Source: Fischerella muscicola PCC 7414 (lineage in GTDB: Bacteria; Cyanobacteriota; Cyanobacteriia; Cyanobacteriales; Nostocaceae). Taken from it: a DNA stretch of 64,000 nt. Within the stretch, counting starts at the first letter, position 1; every line of letters starts with the position of its first letter. The notes under the pieces are model-generated. The model was not told the DNA's origin. It ran no database searches and was given only the letters and a program-made list of their open reading frames with translations. The translations under genes were made by a program, and so were the position numbers. Below, piece after piece: positions 47,381-56,409 of the stretch. Where the stretch lies: NCBI RefSeq assembly GCF_000317205.1, contig NZ_AJLK01000040.1:1-64000 (forward strand). The letters are read 5' to 3'.

Positions 47381-47527
47381 TACTCAGGAAGTACAAAGTT
47401 GTAATTTTTTGAAACGCAGAGGATCGCGGAGTTAGCGCAGAGGGACGCAGAGTATCGGTAAATTTAATCCGCTACGAATTAATGGAATGCTGTACTCGGC
47501 TATATTAAGCTATCACCTACTAACTAA

Positions 47528-47557
47528 TGTACAGACGTGCCATGGCACGTCTGTACA
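47528..47557. repeat. AGACGTGCCATGGCACGTCT palindrome, copy 4
   Basis: TGTACAGACGTGCCA (47528-47542) and TGGCACGTCTGTACA (47543-47557) form a 30-bp perfect palindrome between the HCP and CTDH genes, flanked by ACTAATG/ACAACTAACAAC repeats. Confidence 0.8.
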
Positions 47558-47625
47558 ACAACTAACAACTAACCACTAACCAATATAAAAAATACATCTC
47601 CAGCAACAGGATTAAATTGATTGTT

Positions 47626-47650
47626 ATTTGTAAATTAATGGAAATATAAT
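47626..47650 (+). promoter_or_regulatory. ATTTGTAAAT motif and TATAAT upstream of CTDH gene
   Basis: ATTTGTAAAT (47626-47635) lies nine bases before TATAAT (47645-47650), with TTGTTA at 47621-47626 as a possible -35 box (18-bp spacing). The downstream ribosome site CTGGAG (47651-47656) would fall at or before the predicted start, so the true promoter may lie elsewhere. The motif itself is the same as the two before the HCP gene. Confidence 0.4.
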
Positions 47651-47664
47651 CTGGAGTTAATTTT

Positions 47665-48087
47665 ATGGTTTTATCACAATCATCTGGAAATACTACACAA
47701 GAATTAACTATTGAGGGAATTACAGAACCAACTATCCTGTGTTACTTTCAATCGTTGAATGCAGGAGACTTTGATGCTACTGCTAATTTATTTGCTGATG
47801 ATGGTGTAATGCATCCGCCTTTTGAATCTGGAATCGTAGGACCAGAGGCGATCGCTAATTATTTAAAGAAAGAAGCTGTGGATATTAAAGTTTATCCCCG
47901 CGAAGGAATATCTGAGACTTTGGAAGAAGGTGTAATTCAATTTCAGGTGACAGGAAAAGCGCAAACTTCTTGGTGTGGAGTTAACGTTTTATGGCAGTTT
48001 GTCCTCAATCAGCAACGAGAAATTCTTTACACCAAAATTAAACTGTTAGCTTCTCCTCAAGAATTGCTGAAAATGCGAAAACAGTAG
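47665..48087 (+). CDS. OCP C-terminal-domain homologue (CTDH), carotenoid carrier
   Basis: 140 residues of the NTF2/SnoaL-like fold of the OCP C-terminal domain: TEPTILCYFQSLNAGDFDATANLFADDGVMHPPFESGIVG, read here as adjoining motifs (about 20-59), with Tyr27 in the place of the carotenoid hydrogen-bonding Tyr201 of OCP. TSWCGVNVLWQF (about 101-112) holds Trp103, matching OCP Trp288. Cys104 corresponds well to Cys103 of the Anabaena CTDH, which forms a redox-controlled dimer. The neighbouring HCP gene is the expected partner. CTGGAG precedes the ATG. Confidence 0.92.
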   Translation: MVLSQSSGNTTQELTIEGITEPTILCYFQSLNAGDFDATANLFADDGVMHPPFESGIVGPEAIANYLKKEAVDIKVYPREGISETLEEGVIQFQVTGKAQTSWCGVNVLWQFVLNQQREILYTKIKLLASPQELLKMRKQ

Positions 48088-48163
48088 TTAGGTGTTAGTT
48101 GTTTGTTGTTTGTTGTTTGGAGGATGTCACAATCAACAATCAACAACCAACAACCAACAATCT

Positions 48164-48631
48164 TTAATTTTTTATTGCTGCCATTTGTTCAAAAGAGCGC
48201 AGTAACAATCTTCTTCCTAACTCTATATCTTTGGGCGCACACTGCCAATCAGGATGCGCTGTCATGAGCAAACTATCCAAAGTTTCTTGATCGAATAAAT
48301 GCCAGACAGGAAAGCCATTGATTTCTGCTTCTATGGCATAGCAATTAGAACTAACACAGTGAATCTTACAAGTATCAGCAATTCTGGCCAAGGTCATTTG
48401 TTCTCCTGGTTGTAGCGAACGAAATTGCTGCATGACTTGCTTTAGTTCGCTTTTGGCAGACACAATCAGCCCAGGAAGCGCTACTGTTAAATTTTTGTCT
48501 CCATTTACCATAATCCAGTAGTGACGACTGGGGTCAATTCCTTCTAACCAAGGTAATTCATCATCAAGACGATAGCGTGGTGACAAACAAAACAAGGCTT
48601 CCATAGGTAAAACAGTGACTTTGTTGTGCAA
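48164..48631 (-). CDS. Conserved-type hypothetical protein, 155 residues
   Basis: A soluble protein with no signal peptide. Pieces such as LSPRYRLDDELPWLEGIDPSRHYWI and EAEINGFPVWHLFDQETLDSLL suggest a compact alpha/beta domain. Three or four cysteines (CKIHCVSSNC) cluster near 98-107. The start may be ATG at 48631 or 48604. Family not recognised. It converges on the CTDH gene, separated by CAACAATC-type repeats. Confidence 0.7.
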   Translation of the reverse strand: MHNKVTVLPMEALFCLSPRYRLDDELPWLEGIDPSRHYWIMVNGDKNLTVALPGLIVSAKSELKQVMQQFRSLQPGEQMTLARIADTCKIHCVSSNCYAIEAEINGFPVWHLFDQETLDSLLMTAHPDWQCAPKDIELGRRLLLRSFEQMAAIKN

Positions 48632-48992
48632 TATTTTGAGTGAGATTTATCACCGGACACGTGCAAAGTCGATTGTTGAACTTGCGATCGCACCCGTTCT
48701 ATGCATAATTAATGCCTTACCGAGTCAAGCACACCCCCTAAAAATACTTTTGGAGTTACGCTTGTGCAAAATAGACGGCAAGGTCATCTTAGCGATATTT
48801 TTATTTTTTGATAAATATCACCTATAAATCAAATAAATTTAGCAAAAGTTATTAAACTAATTAACACTTCTTAATATCAAGGCTGCTCAAAAATACACTT
48901 AGTATAAGCAAATTCTCTATAGTAAACACTCTGCTACCTGGTGCGCTCATCTTTGCGAGACTGTGCGTTTAAACTCGCTAATAATGTACTAA
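48632..48992. other. Intergenic region, 361 bp
   Basis: AT-rich sequence on the right side of the hypothetical gene. A plus-strand ORF-like stretch near 48615-48827 has no family features. No promoter or repeat could be assigned. Confidence 0.45.
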
Positions 48993-49415
48993 TTAAGCAG
49001 AATCTGGCAAAGTCACTTCTAGCTTGAGACAGTTATAACCATCAACCTGTAACTTGTACTCAACTTTATCCATGAGACGATTCATAATTAACCAACCATA
49101 ACCACCTTCTTGTTTATCCGTGGGGCTAGGAGGTAAATAGTTGGATAGGTCAAAGCCATCACCACGATCCCAAATTTCCAAGGCTATATCTCGGTCTTTA
49201 AATTCTAAACGGATTAAAACTGGTAAAGAGGGCTGATCTCTATGGGCATGACGCACGACGTTAGAATAAGCTTCTACCAAAGCAAGTCGTAGACGACTTG
49301 ATTGTCGTGACCAATCAATCGATTCTTTGAACTGAATTTCCAAGCATCCCAACAACCAATTTTCGACGATGCTTAAAAACTTCAGGTCGCTTGGTACATG
49401 AAGCTCACTTTTCAT
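48993..49415 (-). CDS. RsbW-like anti-sigma/ATP-binding regulatory protein
   Basis: About 140 residues of the GHKL-type ATPase fold seen in RsbW/SpoIIAB. The N-box is LALVEAYSNVVRHAH (about 45-59), the G1 box LEIWDRGDGFDL, and the G2 region EGGYGWLIMNRLMDKVEY. It lies three bases after the stop of the SpoIIE-type phosphatase gene (the TAA and the GTGATG start adjoin), so the two are translationally linked. In such partner-switch systems the kinase binds a sigma factor or an STAS antagonist, which the phosphatase reverses. No STAS gene is in view. Confidence 0.87.
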   Translation of the reverse strand: MKSELHVPSDLKFLSIVENWLLGCLEIQFKESIDWSRQSSRLRLALVEAYSNVVRHAHRDQPSLPVLIRLEFKDRDIALEIWDRGDGFDLSNYLPPSPTDKQEGGYGWLIMNRLMDKVEYKLQVDGYNCLKLEVTLPDSA

Positions 49416-49418
49416 CAC

Positions 49419-51089
49419 TTAAAACACCTCCAGTGAGAGTATAGTCTGGTCATCTTCTTGAATGTTGTTGTCAGCCTGAATACGAGCTAACAAATGATTG
49501 AGAGATAGCGGTTGAGTTTCTTGTTGCAAGAGTTGCCAAAGACCATCAAGATGTAGCATGGTACGGTGATTTGGCTGAAATCCATTCACTGAGTTTTCTA
49601 CTGCATAGCTCTTTTTTGTCACCATCGCCTCAGTAATCCCATCACTGGTAAACAGTAGGATATCTTGAGGAGCAAGAAACAATTGCCCAAAATCTGCTTG
49701 CCATTTAGATAAAATACCCAAGGGAATACTACGTATTTTTAGGTAATTGGGATTTTCTGTATCATTCTCGCGAGACCACAACAGAGGATATATGTGACCT
49801 GCATTGGCATAAACAAGTTCTCTGGTGGTGGGAGTATATCGGGCTAAGATGAGAGTGATAAAGCAATTGCTACTAATTAAGTCATCACCCAAAGCTTTAT
49901 TGAGATTTTGAATCACCATGTTGGGCATGGCTGGTGTTTCTTGAGATAATTCCCGGCGTAACACCGAGATTGCACTAGCCATAAACAATGCAGCAGGGAC
50001 GCCTTTACCGGAAACATCACCCACTGCTAACCATAAATCTCCTTTGGGATGGACAAACACTTCAAAAAAATCTCCCCCGACTTCACGGGCGGGGTAACAA
50101 CGAGCTTGTACCTTTGCACCTTTGATATCAGGTAAGCTTTGACGTAGCAAGTTGTTTTGAATTTGGCGAGCAATTTCTAATTCTGCCCGAATCTGTTGTT
50201 GTTTTTCCTGAAGACGTTGGTAAAGTTTTGCCTGGGAAAGGGCTAAGGCTGCTTGTTCCGCAACACCTGTAATCAGCTGAATATCCTCATCTTGCCAAGG
50301 CTGATCTCGTCCTGTTTGATGGAGAGCAAGAACAGCAAGGAGATGTTGCTGATAAATCAGTGGTACTGCCAATTGGTAACAAAGATTATCATTATTATTA
50401 TATAGACTATGCTGATAATGCTGAGTGTCGAGAACTTGTTTAATCAAAAAACTGGCATCGAAATACTCATATGAACAGGGAATTTTCGGGTCTAAGTAGG
50501 AGAATTCATCTGCTGTCAAGCAATTGCCTTCTACTGGTCTAAGCAAGCAATAACTAGTTTTAAAAGACTGACCTATTGTGGCAACAATTTTCTCCAACAT
50601 GCTGGAGTAGTCTAAAGATTCACGTATTGCAGTAGTAACGGCATTAAATAATGATTCTCGTCGTAGGGCGCGGCGTAATTCTTGAGTACGCTTTTTGACT
50701 AGCTGATATGTGTCTGCTGCTTGCTCAACAATTTCTTTAAGTCGATCCGGTTTCCAAGGTTTAGTAATGTATTTGAAGACCTGACCAGAGTTAATGGCAT
50801 CAACTAAATCTTCAACATCAGTAAAACCAGTCAGCAAGATGCGGATTGTATCAGGAAAGCGCTCTACTGTCAAACTCAAAAATTCCGTGCCATTCATCTC
50901 TGGCATTCTTTGGTCAGAGATAATCACAGCCATTTCACCTTCTTTATCCAAAATTTCAAGTGCTTTCATTGCATGATTTGCTTTGTACACTTGAAAGTCT
51001 CGCCGAAAAGTACGGTAGAGTAGTTCTAGGTTATCCGGCTCATCATCTACCACCATCAATTTGAGTTTTTCCACATCTGTCTCAGTCAT
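49419..51089 (-). CDS. Response-regulator GAF PP2C-type (SpoIIE) phosphatase
   Basis: About 556 residues in three parts. The receiver (about 8-125) has VVDDEPDNLELL, phospho-Asp in IISDQRMPEMNG and Lys in YITKPWKP, in the RpfG/HD-GYP-type receiver style. A GAF-like domain (about 150-290) contains ELAVPLIYQQHLLAVLAL-type sequence. The SpoIIE/PP2C domain (about 305-556) has metal-binding Asp in REVGGDFFEVF, GDVSGKGVPAALFMA, ANAGHIYP and FTSDGITEA. Signal reception by the receiver likely activates dephosphorylation of an STAS partner. ATG at 51089 is preferred to a GTG at 51101. Confidence 0.9.
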   Translation of the reverse strand: MTETDVEKLKLMVVDDEPDNLELLYRTFRRDFQVYKANHAMKALEILDKEGEMAVIISDQRMPEMNGTEFLSLTVERFPDTIRILLTGFTDVEDLVDAINSGQVFKYITKPWKPDRLKEIVEQAADTYQLVKKRTQELRRALRRESLFNAVTTAIRESLDYSSMLEKIVATIGQSFKTSYCLLRPVEGNCLTADEFSYLDPKIPCSYEYFDASFLIKQVLDTQHYQHSLYNNNDNLCYQLAVPLIYQQHLLAVLALHQTGRDQPWQDEDIQLITGVAEQAALALSQAKLYQRLQEKQQQIRAELEIARQIQNNLLRQSLPDIKGAKVQARCYPAREVGGDFFEVFVHPKGDLWLAVGDVSGKGVPAALFMASAISVLRRELSQETPAMPNMVIQNLNKALGDDLISSNCFITLILARYTPTTRELVYANAGHIYPLLWSRENDTENPNYLKIRSIPLGILSKWQADFGQLFLAPQDILLFTSDGITEAMVTKKSYAVENSVNGFQPNHRTMLHLDGLWQLLQQETQPLSLNHLLARIQADNNIQEDDQTILSLEVF

Positions 51090-51290
51090 ATTCGACTTCA
51101 CTATTCCAGATATTTCAATGGCGAAATGGCGTAATCATATCTGTTACACCTAAATCGTCATTTGAACATTAAGAAAGACTGCATTCAGGGTAATCCACTC
51201 ATTTTTAACACATATTTATGATAAAAAAGTAGTAATTCTACTGATTAGCGAATAGTGAACTAAAATTATTTTTCTAGTAATTTATCTAGC

Positions 51291-52007
51291 CTATCCGACT
51301 AATCCAGAACGCAAAGCCCTAACCGCTGCTTGGGTGCGGTCGTCAGCACATAGTTTGTTTAAAATATTACGAACATGTGTTTTGACAGTACCAACTGTGA
51401 TGTATAACCTCTCTGCAATGACAGCATTACTACAGCCTTCTACAATCAGTTGCAATACTTCTAATTCTCTTTCTGTGAGGATGTAGGGATCGATTATATC
51501 TTCAGTACCATTGTTTTCTGAACTTGGCACTGGGGCTTTAGTATCTGCTGTCCCGTCTACTTTCAATGGATTTTGTTGTGCTTGTTGTAATACGATACGA
51601 GCGATCGCTGGATCTATCCAAGCATTGCCATTGTAAGTAACGCGTACAGCTTCGGGTAAGTTATCGAATTTGATATCCTTCATACAATAGGAGTCAGCCC
51701 CAGCTGCAAAGGCTGCTAAAACGGCTTCTTTATTATCACGCAGAGTCAAAATTAATACTTTTACTCCGGAATCTTCTCCGTTGGCAAGTGTTTTCACCTC
51801 TCGTGTGAGTTCGATACCATCTTTATCTGGTAAACCAATATCTATAATTGCAATGTCTGGTTGTATTGTTTTTAACAATCTTATACCATCAGCAGCGTTA
51901 GCAGCTTCTCCCACCACTTCTATTTCTTCCTTTTGCTGTAGTGCTATTTTGATACCTACACGGGTGAGATCATGATCTTCTATTAATGCCACACGAATTT
52001 TATTCAT
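51291..52007 (-). CDS. NarL/FixJ-family response regulator
   Basis: 238 residues. The receiver domain (about 1-125) has ALIEDHDLTRVGI and phospho-Asp in IAIIDIGLPDKDG. The C-terminal LuxR-type helix-turn-helix (about 170-235) has LTERELEVLQLIVEGCSNAVIAERLYITVGTVKTHVRNILNKL. It is a DNA-binding transcription factor for an unknown kinase. It follows the phosphatase on the same strand (about 190 bp upstream of its start), so the two may respond together. ATG at 52007 fits the domain start; the GTG at 52028 is an alternative. Confidence 0.92.
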   Translation of the reverse strand: MNKIRVALIEDHDLTRVGIKIALQQKEEIEVVGEAANAADGIRLLKTIQPDIAIIDIGLPDKDGIELTREVKTLANGEDSGVKVLILTLRDNKEAVLAAFAAGADSYCMKDIKFDNLPEAVRVTYNGNAWIDPAIARIVLQQAQQNPLKVDGTADTKAPVPSSENNGTEDIIDPYILTERELEVLQLIVEGCSNAVIAERLYITVGTVKTHVRNILNKLCADDRTQAAVRALRSGLVG

Positions 52008-52028
52008 AGTCAATTCTGCCTGTTGCAC

Positions 52029-52501
52029 TCTTAACTGTGTATGATTGAGTTTACTAAAAAGTTTTAGAAGATGGAGTGTGAACTACTTGCAAATTGAGAA
52101 CTGCGAATAGCGAATCCTGAATTAGTTTGAGTTTAGCTGCTTGATACTGCACTAAAAAAAACGACTCAAATCATGAGTTTGGATAATACTTTGATGTTAG
52201 GGGATGAAGATAAAGCCCTCTCTATTTTTACTTTTATGCCTAATGCTTTCTACCCTGATCTTGTGTTTTGAAATTTAATAGCACTGTATTATAAAACACT
52301 TTGTATTTAATAACACAAGATAAAATTAGACCTAAAGTAACTTGATCAGGCTTGCAATCTACTTTTAGAAAGAATGTAGCAAAAATTATTTAATCAAAAT
52401 TTGTGATCTAAAATACGCATTTTTAGGGAATTCTCTATTTGCAAAAATTTGTTAGACTATCGTTCGATGGACATTGGTGTGAGGCTACTCAAAAATAGGC
52501 T
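52029..52501. other. Intergenic region between divergent regulator and glycosyltransferase genes, 473 bp
   Basis: Mostly AT-rich. TTTTAGAAAGAATGTAGC near 52365-52382 and a TTGCAAAAATTTGTTAGACTATCG patch (about 52439-52462) might carry the promoter of the glycosyltransferase. No clear box, repeat or ORF was assigned. Confidence 0.4.
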
Positions 52502-53260
52502 ATGTTTAAACCGCCTAAAGTATTTTCGGTGTTGGGGCTACCAGTTCATATCATGACTGATTATCCAAGCTGGTTGCTGGAAAGCCTGAAGCAAGGCATG
52601 GGAGCGCATGTAATCACGCTCAATGCCGAAATGACTATACAGGCAGAACAAAACAAATCTCTAGCTGAGGTGATTAAAACTGCCGAGCTAGTTATTCCTG
52701 ATGGAGCGGGAGTAGTTCTGTTTTTGCGGTGGCTGCGGCGGCAAAAAGTGCAGCGAATACCAGGAATCGAGCTAGCAGAAACACTGTTGCGAGAACTTGG
52801 AGAAAAACAAACGGATGCAAAAGTCTTTTTCTATGGTGGTGCTACTGGAGTTGCTGCCAAAGCCGCAGATTTTTGGCAGAGGCAAATTCCGAGCTTGACA
52901 ATAGCAGGTACACATTCGGGTTTCCATTCCCCAGCAGAAGAAGAACAATTACGACAAACTCTTGCTCAAGTGCAGCCACAAGTTATTTTTGTTGGTTTAG
53001 GTGTGCCACGTCAAGAGTTATGGATTGCCCAAAACCGCCATTTGTGTCCCCAAGCAATTTGGATCGGCGTCGGTGGCAGTTTTGATATTTGGTCTGGGAC
53101 AAAAACTCGTGCTCCTGCTTGGTTAGGGAACAACCATTTAGAGTGGCTGTATCGCCTATACAAAGAACCTTGGCGTTGGCGACGTATGTTGGCTTTACCT
53201 AAATTTGCCTTGAAATCTTTGATTTATGGTTTGACAGTCAGAGAAGCTATAAGTCAGTAG
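52502..53260 (+). CDS. WecG/TagA/CpsF-family glycosyltransferase
   Basis: 252 residues. The N-terminal HVITLNAEMTIQAEQNKSL-type region and VIPDGAGVVLFLRW (about 63-76) carry the conserved Asp-Gly. KVFFYGGATGVAAKAADF and VFVGLGVPRQELWIAQNR follow, then WIGVGGSFDIWSGTKTRAPAW and LEWLYRLYKEPWRWRRM near the end. All are typical of this inverting glycosyltransferase family, which adds ManNAc-type sugars to polyprenyl-linked carriers. A role in surface polysaccharide is likely. No adjacent polysaccharide genes. Confidence 0.92.
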   Translation: MFKPPKVFSVLGLPVHIMTDYPSWLLESLKQGMGAHVITLNAEMTIQAEQNKSLAEVIKTAELVIPDGAGVVLFLRWLRRQKVQRIPGIELAETLLRELGEKQTDAKVFFYGGATGVAAKAADFWQRQIPSLTIAGTHSGFHSPAEEEQLRQTLAQVQPQVIFVGLGVPRQELWIAQNRHLCPQAIWIGVGGSFDIWSGTKTRAPAWLGNNHLEWLYRLYKEPWRWRRMLALPKFALKSLIYGLTVREAISQ

Positions 53261-53264
53261 ATGC

Positions 53265-53410
53265 TTTGGGGAGAAGGGGAGGTGGGGAGATGGGGAACTC
53301 GGGGTCCCCTCTGGGGATTAGGGGCGGTGGGGAGATGGGGGAAGTGTGAGGAGTGTGTAGACGCGTAGCGGCTTAAGGTAAGCGTGGGGTGTGAGGAGTG
53401 TGAGGAGTAG
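53265..53410. repeat. G-rich composite repeat
   Basis: GGGGAGATGGGGA units, AACTCGGGGTCCCCTCTGGGG, GTGTGAGGAG units and a TAGACGCGTAGCGGCTTAAGG module (about 53358-53380). Directly follows the glycosyltransferase gene. Confidence 0.8.
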
Positions 53411-53412
53411 TA

Positions 53413-53560
53413 GCCACTAACCACTAACCACTAACCACTAACCACTAACCACTAACCACTAACCACTAACCACTAACCACTAACCACTAACCACTAACCA
53501 CTAACCACTAACCACTAACCACTAACCACTAACCACTAACCACTAACCACTAACCACTAA
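53413..53560. repeat. Tandem CTAACCA heptanucleotide repeat, ~21 copies
   Basis: An almost perfect CTAACCA array of 148 bp, the most regular in this window. It ends at ACTAACTAACAACAACC. Copy number is likely variable between strains, so it is a ready typing marker. Confidence 0.95.
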
Positions 53561-53675
53561 CTAACAACAACCAACAACTAACTAAAAAATTTCAGTATGG
53601 ATAATGAGATTCCTGGGTAATATCTGGGAATCTTTATTTTATGAATGTTTAGTTAGTGGGTGTGAAGAAATAGCA

Positions 53676-54425
53676 ATGCCAACAGCAGTATCACCGAAAG
53701 TGGTGTCTGATAAATCTACTTATGCTCAAGACAGCGATACTCAACAGCCTAATAATAGGCTGATGGTGCAATTGCGCTCAACTGCAAAAACATATCTCAA
53801 TGGTCATAATGCCCTGTTAGATGTGAATTTGGAGGTAAAACAGGGTGAATTTCTGTTTATTACAGGCCCTAGTGGTTCTGGTAAGTCTACGCTGTTGAAA
53901 CTGCTGTATGGCGAAGAGTTATCAACACAAGGAGAGGTAATAGTTGATGGCTGTGATGTGGCTGGTTTACGGGGCGATCGCTTATCATTGTTTCGGCGGC
54001 GAATTGGCATTGTGTTTCAAGACTACAAACTCATCCCTCAAAGAACAGTGGCAGAAAATGTAACTGTTGTGCTGCAAGCACAAGGATATACCCGTAAGGA
54101 AATTCAACGGCGTTTAGAACCGACATTAAAATTAGTAGGTTTGTTAAATAAAGCTGACTGTTTTCCAGAAAAACTATCTGGGGGAGAACAACAACGGGTA
54201 AGTATTGCTCGAGCAATTATCGCAACCCCACCACTACTTTTAGCTGATGAACCAACTGGTAATCTTGATCCTGATAACTCTTGGCAAGTAATGCAGATTT
54301 TTCAGAAGTTAAATTCCTTTGGGGTAACAGTAATTATTACTACTCATGATGAGCAGCTAGTCCGACGATGTGGTCATCGTGTGGTACAAGTCCGTAACGG
54401 CAGACTACATCAAATTACAGAATAA
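53676..54425 (+). CDS. ftsE: FtsE-like ABC ATPase
   Basis: About 249 residues. A variable, disordered start (about 1-35) is followed by the ATPase: Walker [10 protein letters not shown] (about 65-73), Q-loop FQDYKLIP, signature [15 protein letters not shown], Walker [14 protein letters not shown]-loop ITTHDEQLV. The [16 protein letters not shown] pattern and the G-N-L-D end are typical of FtsE. FtsX, its partner, is not adjacent, as in many cyanobacteria. The start at 53676 (MPTAV) is uncertain; 53604 is possible. Confidence 0.85.
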   Translation: MPTAVSPKVVSDKSTYAQDSDTQQPNNRLMVQLRSTAKTYLNGHNALLDVNLEVKQGEFLFITGPSGSGKSTLLKLLYGEELSTQGEVIVDGCDVAGLRGDRLSLFRRRIGIVFQDYKLIPQRTVAENVTVVLQAQGYTRKEIQRRLEPTLKLVGLLNKADCFPEKLSGGEQQRVSIARAIIATPPLLLADEPTGNLDPDNSWQVMQIFQKLNSFGVTVIITTHDEQLVRRCGHRVVQVRNGRLHQITE

Positions 54426-54463
54426 CAAGTGGTTGATTGTTGATTTTTCCAAACAACTAACAA

Positions 54464-55231
54464 CTAACAACTAATCCGATTTTTAACTTTTGTTTTGGTA
54501 GGTATTTTAATTGCCATAGGATTTGATGAAAGTGTTTGCATTCGCTCCAATGCTTGCAAGCTATCAAAAGCTGCTTCTCGGATTGCTGGTTCTTCCTCAT
54601 GACGAAGTAGGAGTCTCAAACATTCACCAATACTTTGTAACTCGGAAGTATTGATTCGATTGTTGGTGATTAATTTGGTGAGGAGACGTATAGCAATTAA
54701 ACGCTTGAGAGGATCTTTTTCACTGAGATTACTTAACAAATTATCTAACTGATTTTCATCTCGATTTCCGTAAGAGTTGACTATTTGCCATGTCAGTAAA
54801 AATAAAGTCAATAGTGTGGCTAAACCTTGCAAAATCACACCAGCAGCAAGCCAATGACTATTGGAGTCTAACCAAATTGCAACTGCCATGTATGTACTGA
54901 AGCAGGCTATACCACCGCTCATTACAGCTACAGCCAATCGACGGTTAGGACTGTTTAAAAATTTTTTAATTTCAGACCATTGCAACTGCCAACGCCATGC
55001 TTGCATGGAATAAACAAACATCATTGTCCCAACACCCGCACTGCTGGCTAACAGCAGTTTCCAGTTCCACAACAGCATTGCAACCACTACAGTCAGGAAC
55101 CCAAGAACGCCTCCTGGCCCTCGGAAACGCTCTAAAGCTAACTTTTTTGTGGCTCCTGACTTGAACTCTGGAAGCATCCAATCGAGGATCTGGTCAATCA
55201 ATTGCTGCCAAGAAGACGAAGCCTGTGCCAC
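54464..55231 (-). CDS. Membrane protein with armadillo/HEAT-like C-terminal part
   Basis: 255 residues. Four hydrophobic segments lie in two pairs: about 44-60 and 62-77 (VLGFLTVVVAMLLWNWKLLL, GVGTMMFVYS), and about 99-120 and 128-150. A cytoplasmic helical part (about 158-235) with DPLKRLIAIRLLTKLI and EEPAIREAAFDSLQAL resembles one or two HEAT repeats. It is a cyanobacterial-type protein of unknown function. It converges on the ftsE gene, separated by ACTAACAAC repeats. Confidence 0.75.
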   Translation of the reverse strand: MAQASSSWQQLIDQILDWMLPEFKSGATKKLALERFRGPGGVLGFLTVVVAMLLWNWKLLLASSAGVGTMMFVYSMQAWRWQLQWSEIKKFLNSPNRRLAVAVMSGGIACFSTYMAVAIWLDSNSHWLAAGVILQGLATLLTLFLLTWQIVNSYGNRDENQLDNLLSNLSEKDPLKRLIAIRLLTKLITNNRINTSELQSIGECLRLLLRHEEEPAIREAAFDSLQALERMQTLSSNPMAIKIPTKTKVKNRISC

Positions 55232-55410
55232 GGTATCTACCTACTTGATTGTGAAAGTTTAATAAATAAGTAATAATACTAATTGGAAACATGATTGCGA
55301 CAGATGGATAGCTAAAAAGCTTACCCAGTAAATATTTCACAATCTAAAATCCAATTTGCGGTATAACCTCTATCAGAATACCTGAATTAGAGGTCTTGGC
55401 ACAGATTTTA

Positions 55411-56028
55411 TCACCGAGTTTTTATAGATTCGCTCTGAAAACAGAAACAGAAGTTATCAATGGTGAATTGACCATCAAAACCGCAAAAAGTGACGCTGTG
55501 AATATCATTAGCCGTTACAGACAGTAAGGTATTGGGGGAAACGGCAGAATCGGAATTGGCTAAATTAGCCCCTGCTAGTACTGTTTGAGTTAACAGTTGG
55601 CGATCGCGATTATATGCGGAAAGTAGCAAACGCTGTGAACTTGTGACAAAAGCACTCACAAATTGAACTGGCTGCAAAAAAGTCGCTTCTAAATATCCGC
55701 CTTTTGGCGCACCCATCAGTACCATCAAACCAGAGTAAGTGGGAAATGCAGGATTCGAAGGCTGTATGGCGATACAATTGTCAAAAACTATACCCCATTT
55801 TTGATACTGATGCTTCACAACTTCAAAGCATTTTAAATCTTCTAAATTTAAATAAATACAGTTAGGTATAGCCACCTTTTCAGTGCCAAATGCTGTATGC
55901 ATTTGACTATGGAAAGATGAATCTACCATTTGATTGTGAATATTTTGGATATCAAGGTTATCAAGCATTAATTTTTGGTCTTCAAGCTTTGGCTGTTGAT
56001 CAGATTGAAGACAAGCTTGCTTTAACAT
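55411..56028 (-). CDS. Hypothetical protein with a beta-rich, surface-protein-like domain
   Basis: About 205 residues without a signal peptide. YQKWGIVFDNCIAIQPSNPAFPTYSG and AFVTSSQRLLLSAYNRDRQLL resemble the beta-sandwich of exported PEP-CTERM-type proteins, and NDIHSVTFCGFDGQFTIDNFCF resembles their last strand. No PEP motif or anchor helix is present. ATG at 56028 (MLKQAC) has AGGTGG upstream; ATG at 56046 is an alternative. Family not firmly recognised. Confidence 0.65.
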   Translation of the reverse strand: MLKQACLQSDQQPKLEDQKLMLDNLDIQNIHNQMVDSSFHSQMHTAFGTEKVAIPNCIYLNLEDLKCFEVVKHQYQKWGIVFDNCIAIQPSNPAFPTYSGLMVLMGAPKGGYLEATFLQPVQFVSAFVTSSQRLLLSAYNRDRQLLTQTVLAGANLANSDSAVSPNTLLSVTANDIHSVTFCGFDGQFTIDNFCFCFQSESIKTR

Positions 56029-56046
56029 GACACCCCACCTAACCAT

Positions 56047-56409
56047 TTTCTATAAAATCATCAAATTACTAACTATAAAAACAAAAACCTTCCTTACCAG
56101 GCTGTACAAAGTCTGACTTTTAGAACTAATTGATTACACAGTCAAGTAAAAATCAAAGCTTAGTTATTTGCGATTTTGTTTACGAGTTTAACTGACACTC
56201 AAAATTATCAGTATTGTTTCTGATAGATTACCATATATAAAACCTGAGGGTCTCACCCTTCAGTAATACCTATTACTAGTACAATTATCGTAATTATGCT
56301 ATTTTCAAGCAACAAAACCAGAAAACCGGAAAAAAATTACTGAATCTTCATAACTTAGCCAGTATTTTTACATCTACTTCACCAGAAGCGTTGATCAAGA
56401 AAATAATGA
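56047..56409. other. Intergenic region, 363 bp
   Basis: AT-rich, containing AAAACCTGAGGGTCTCACCC near 56240-56259 and GTTGATCAAGAAAATAATG near 56391. No gene, no clear promoter. Confidence 0.4.

Noticed and set aside
53413-53560. Possible CRISPR array
   Set aside because: The repeat is a 7-bp unit with no spacers; it is a simple tandem (STRR-type) repeat and there are no cas genes.
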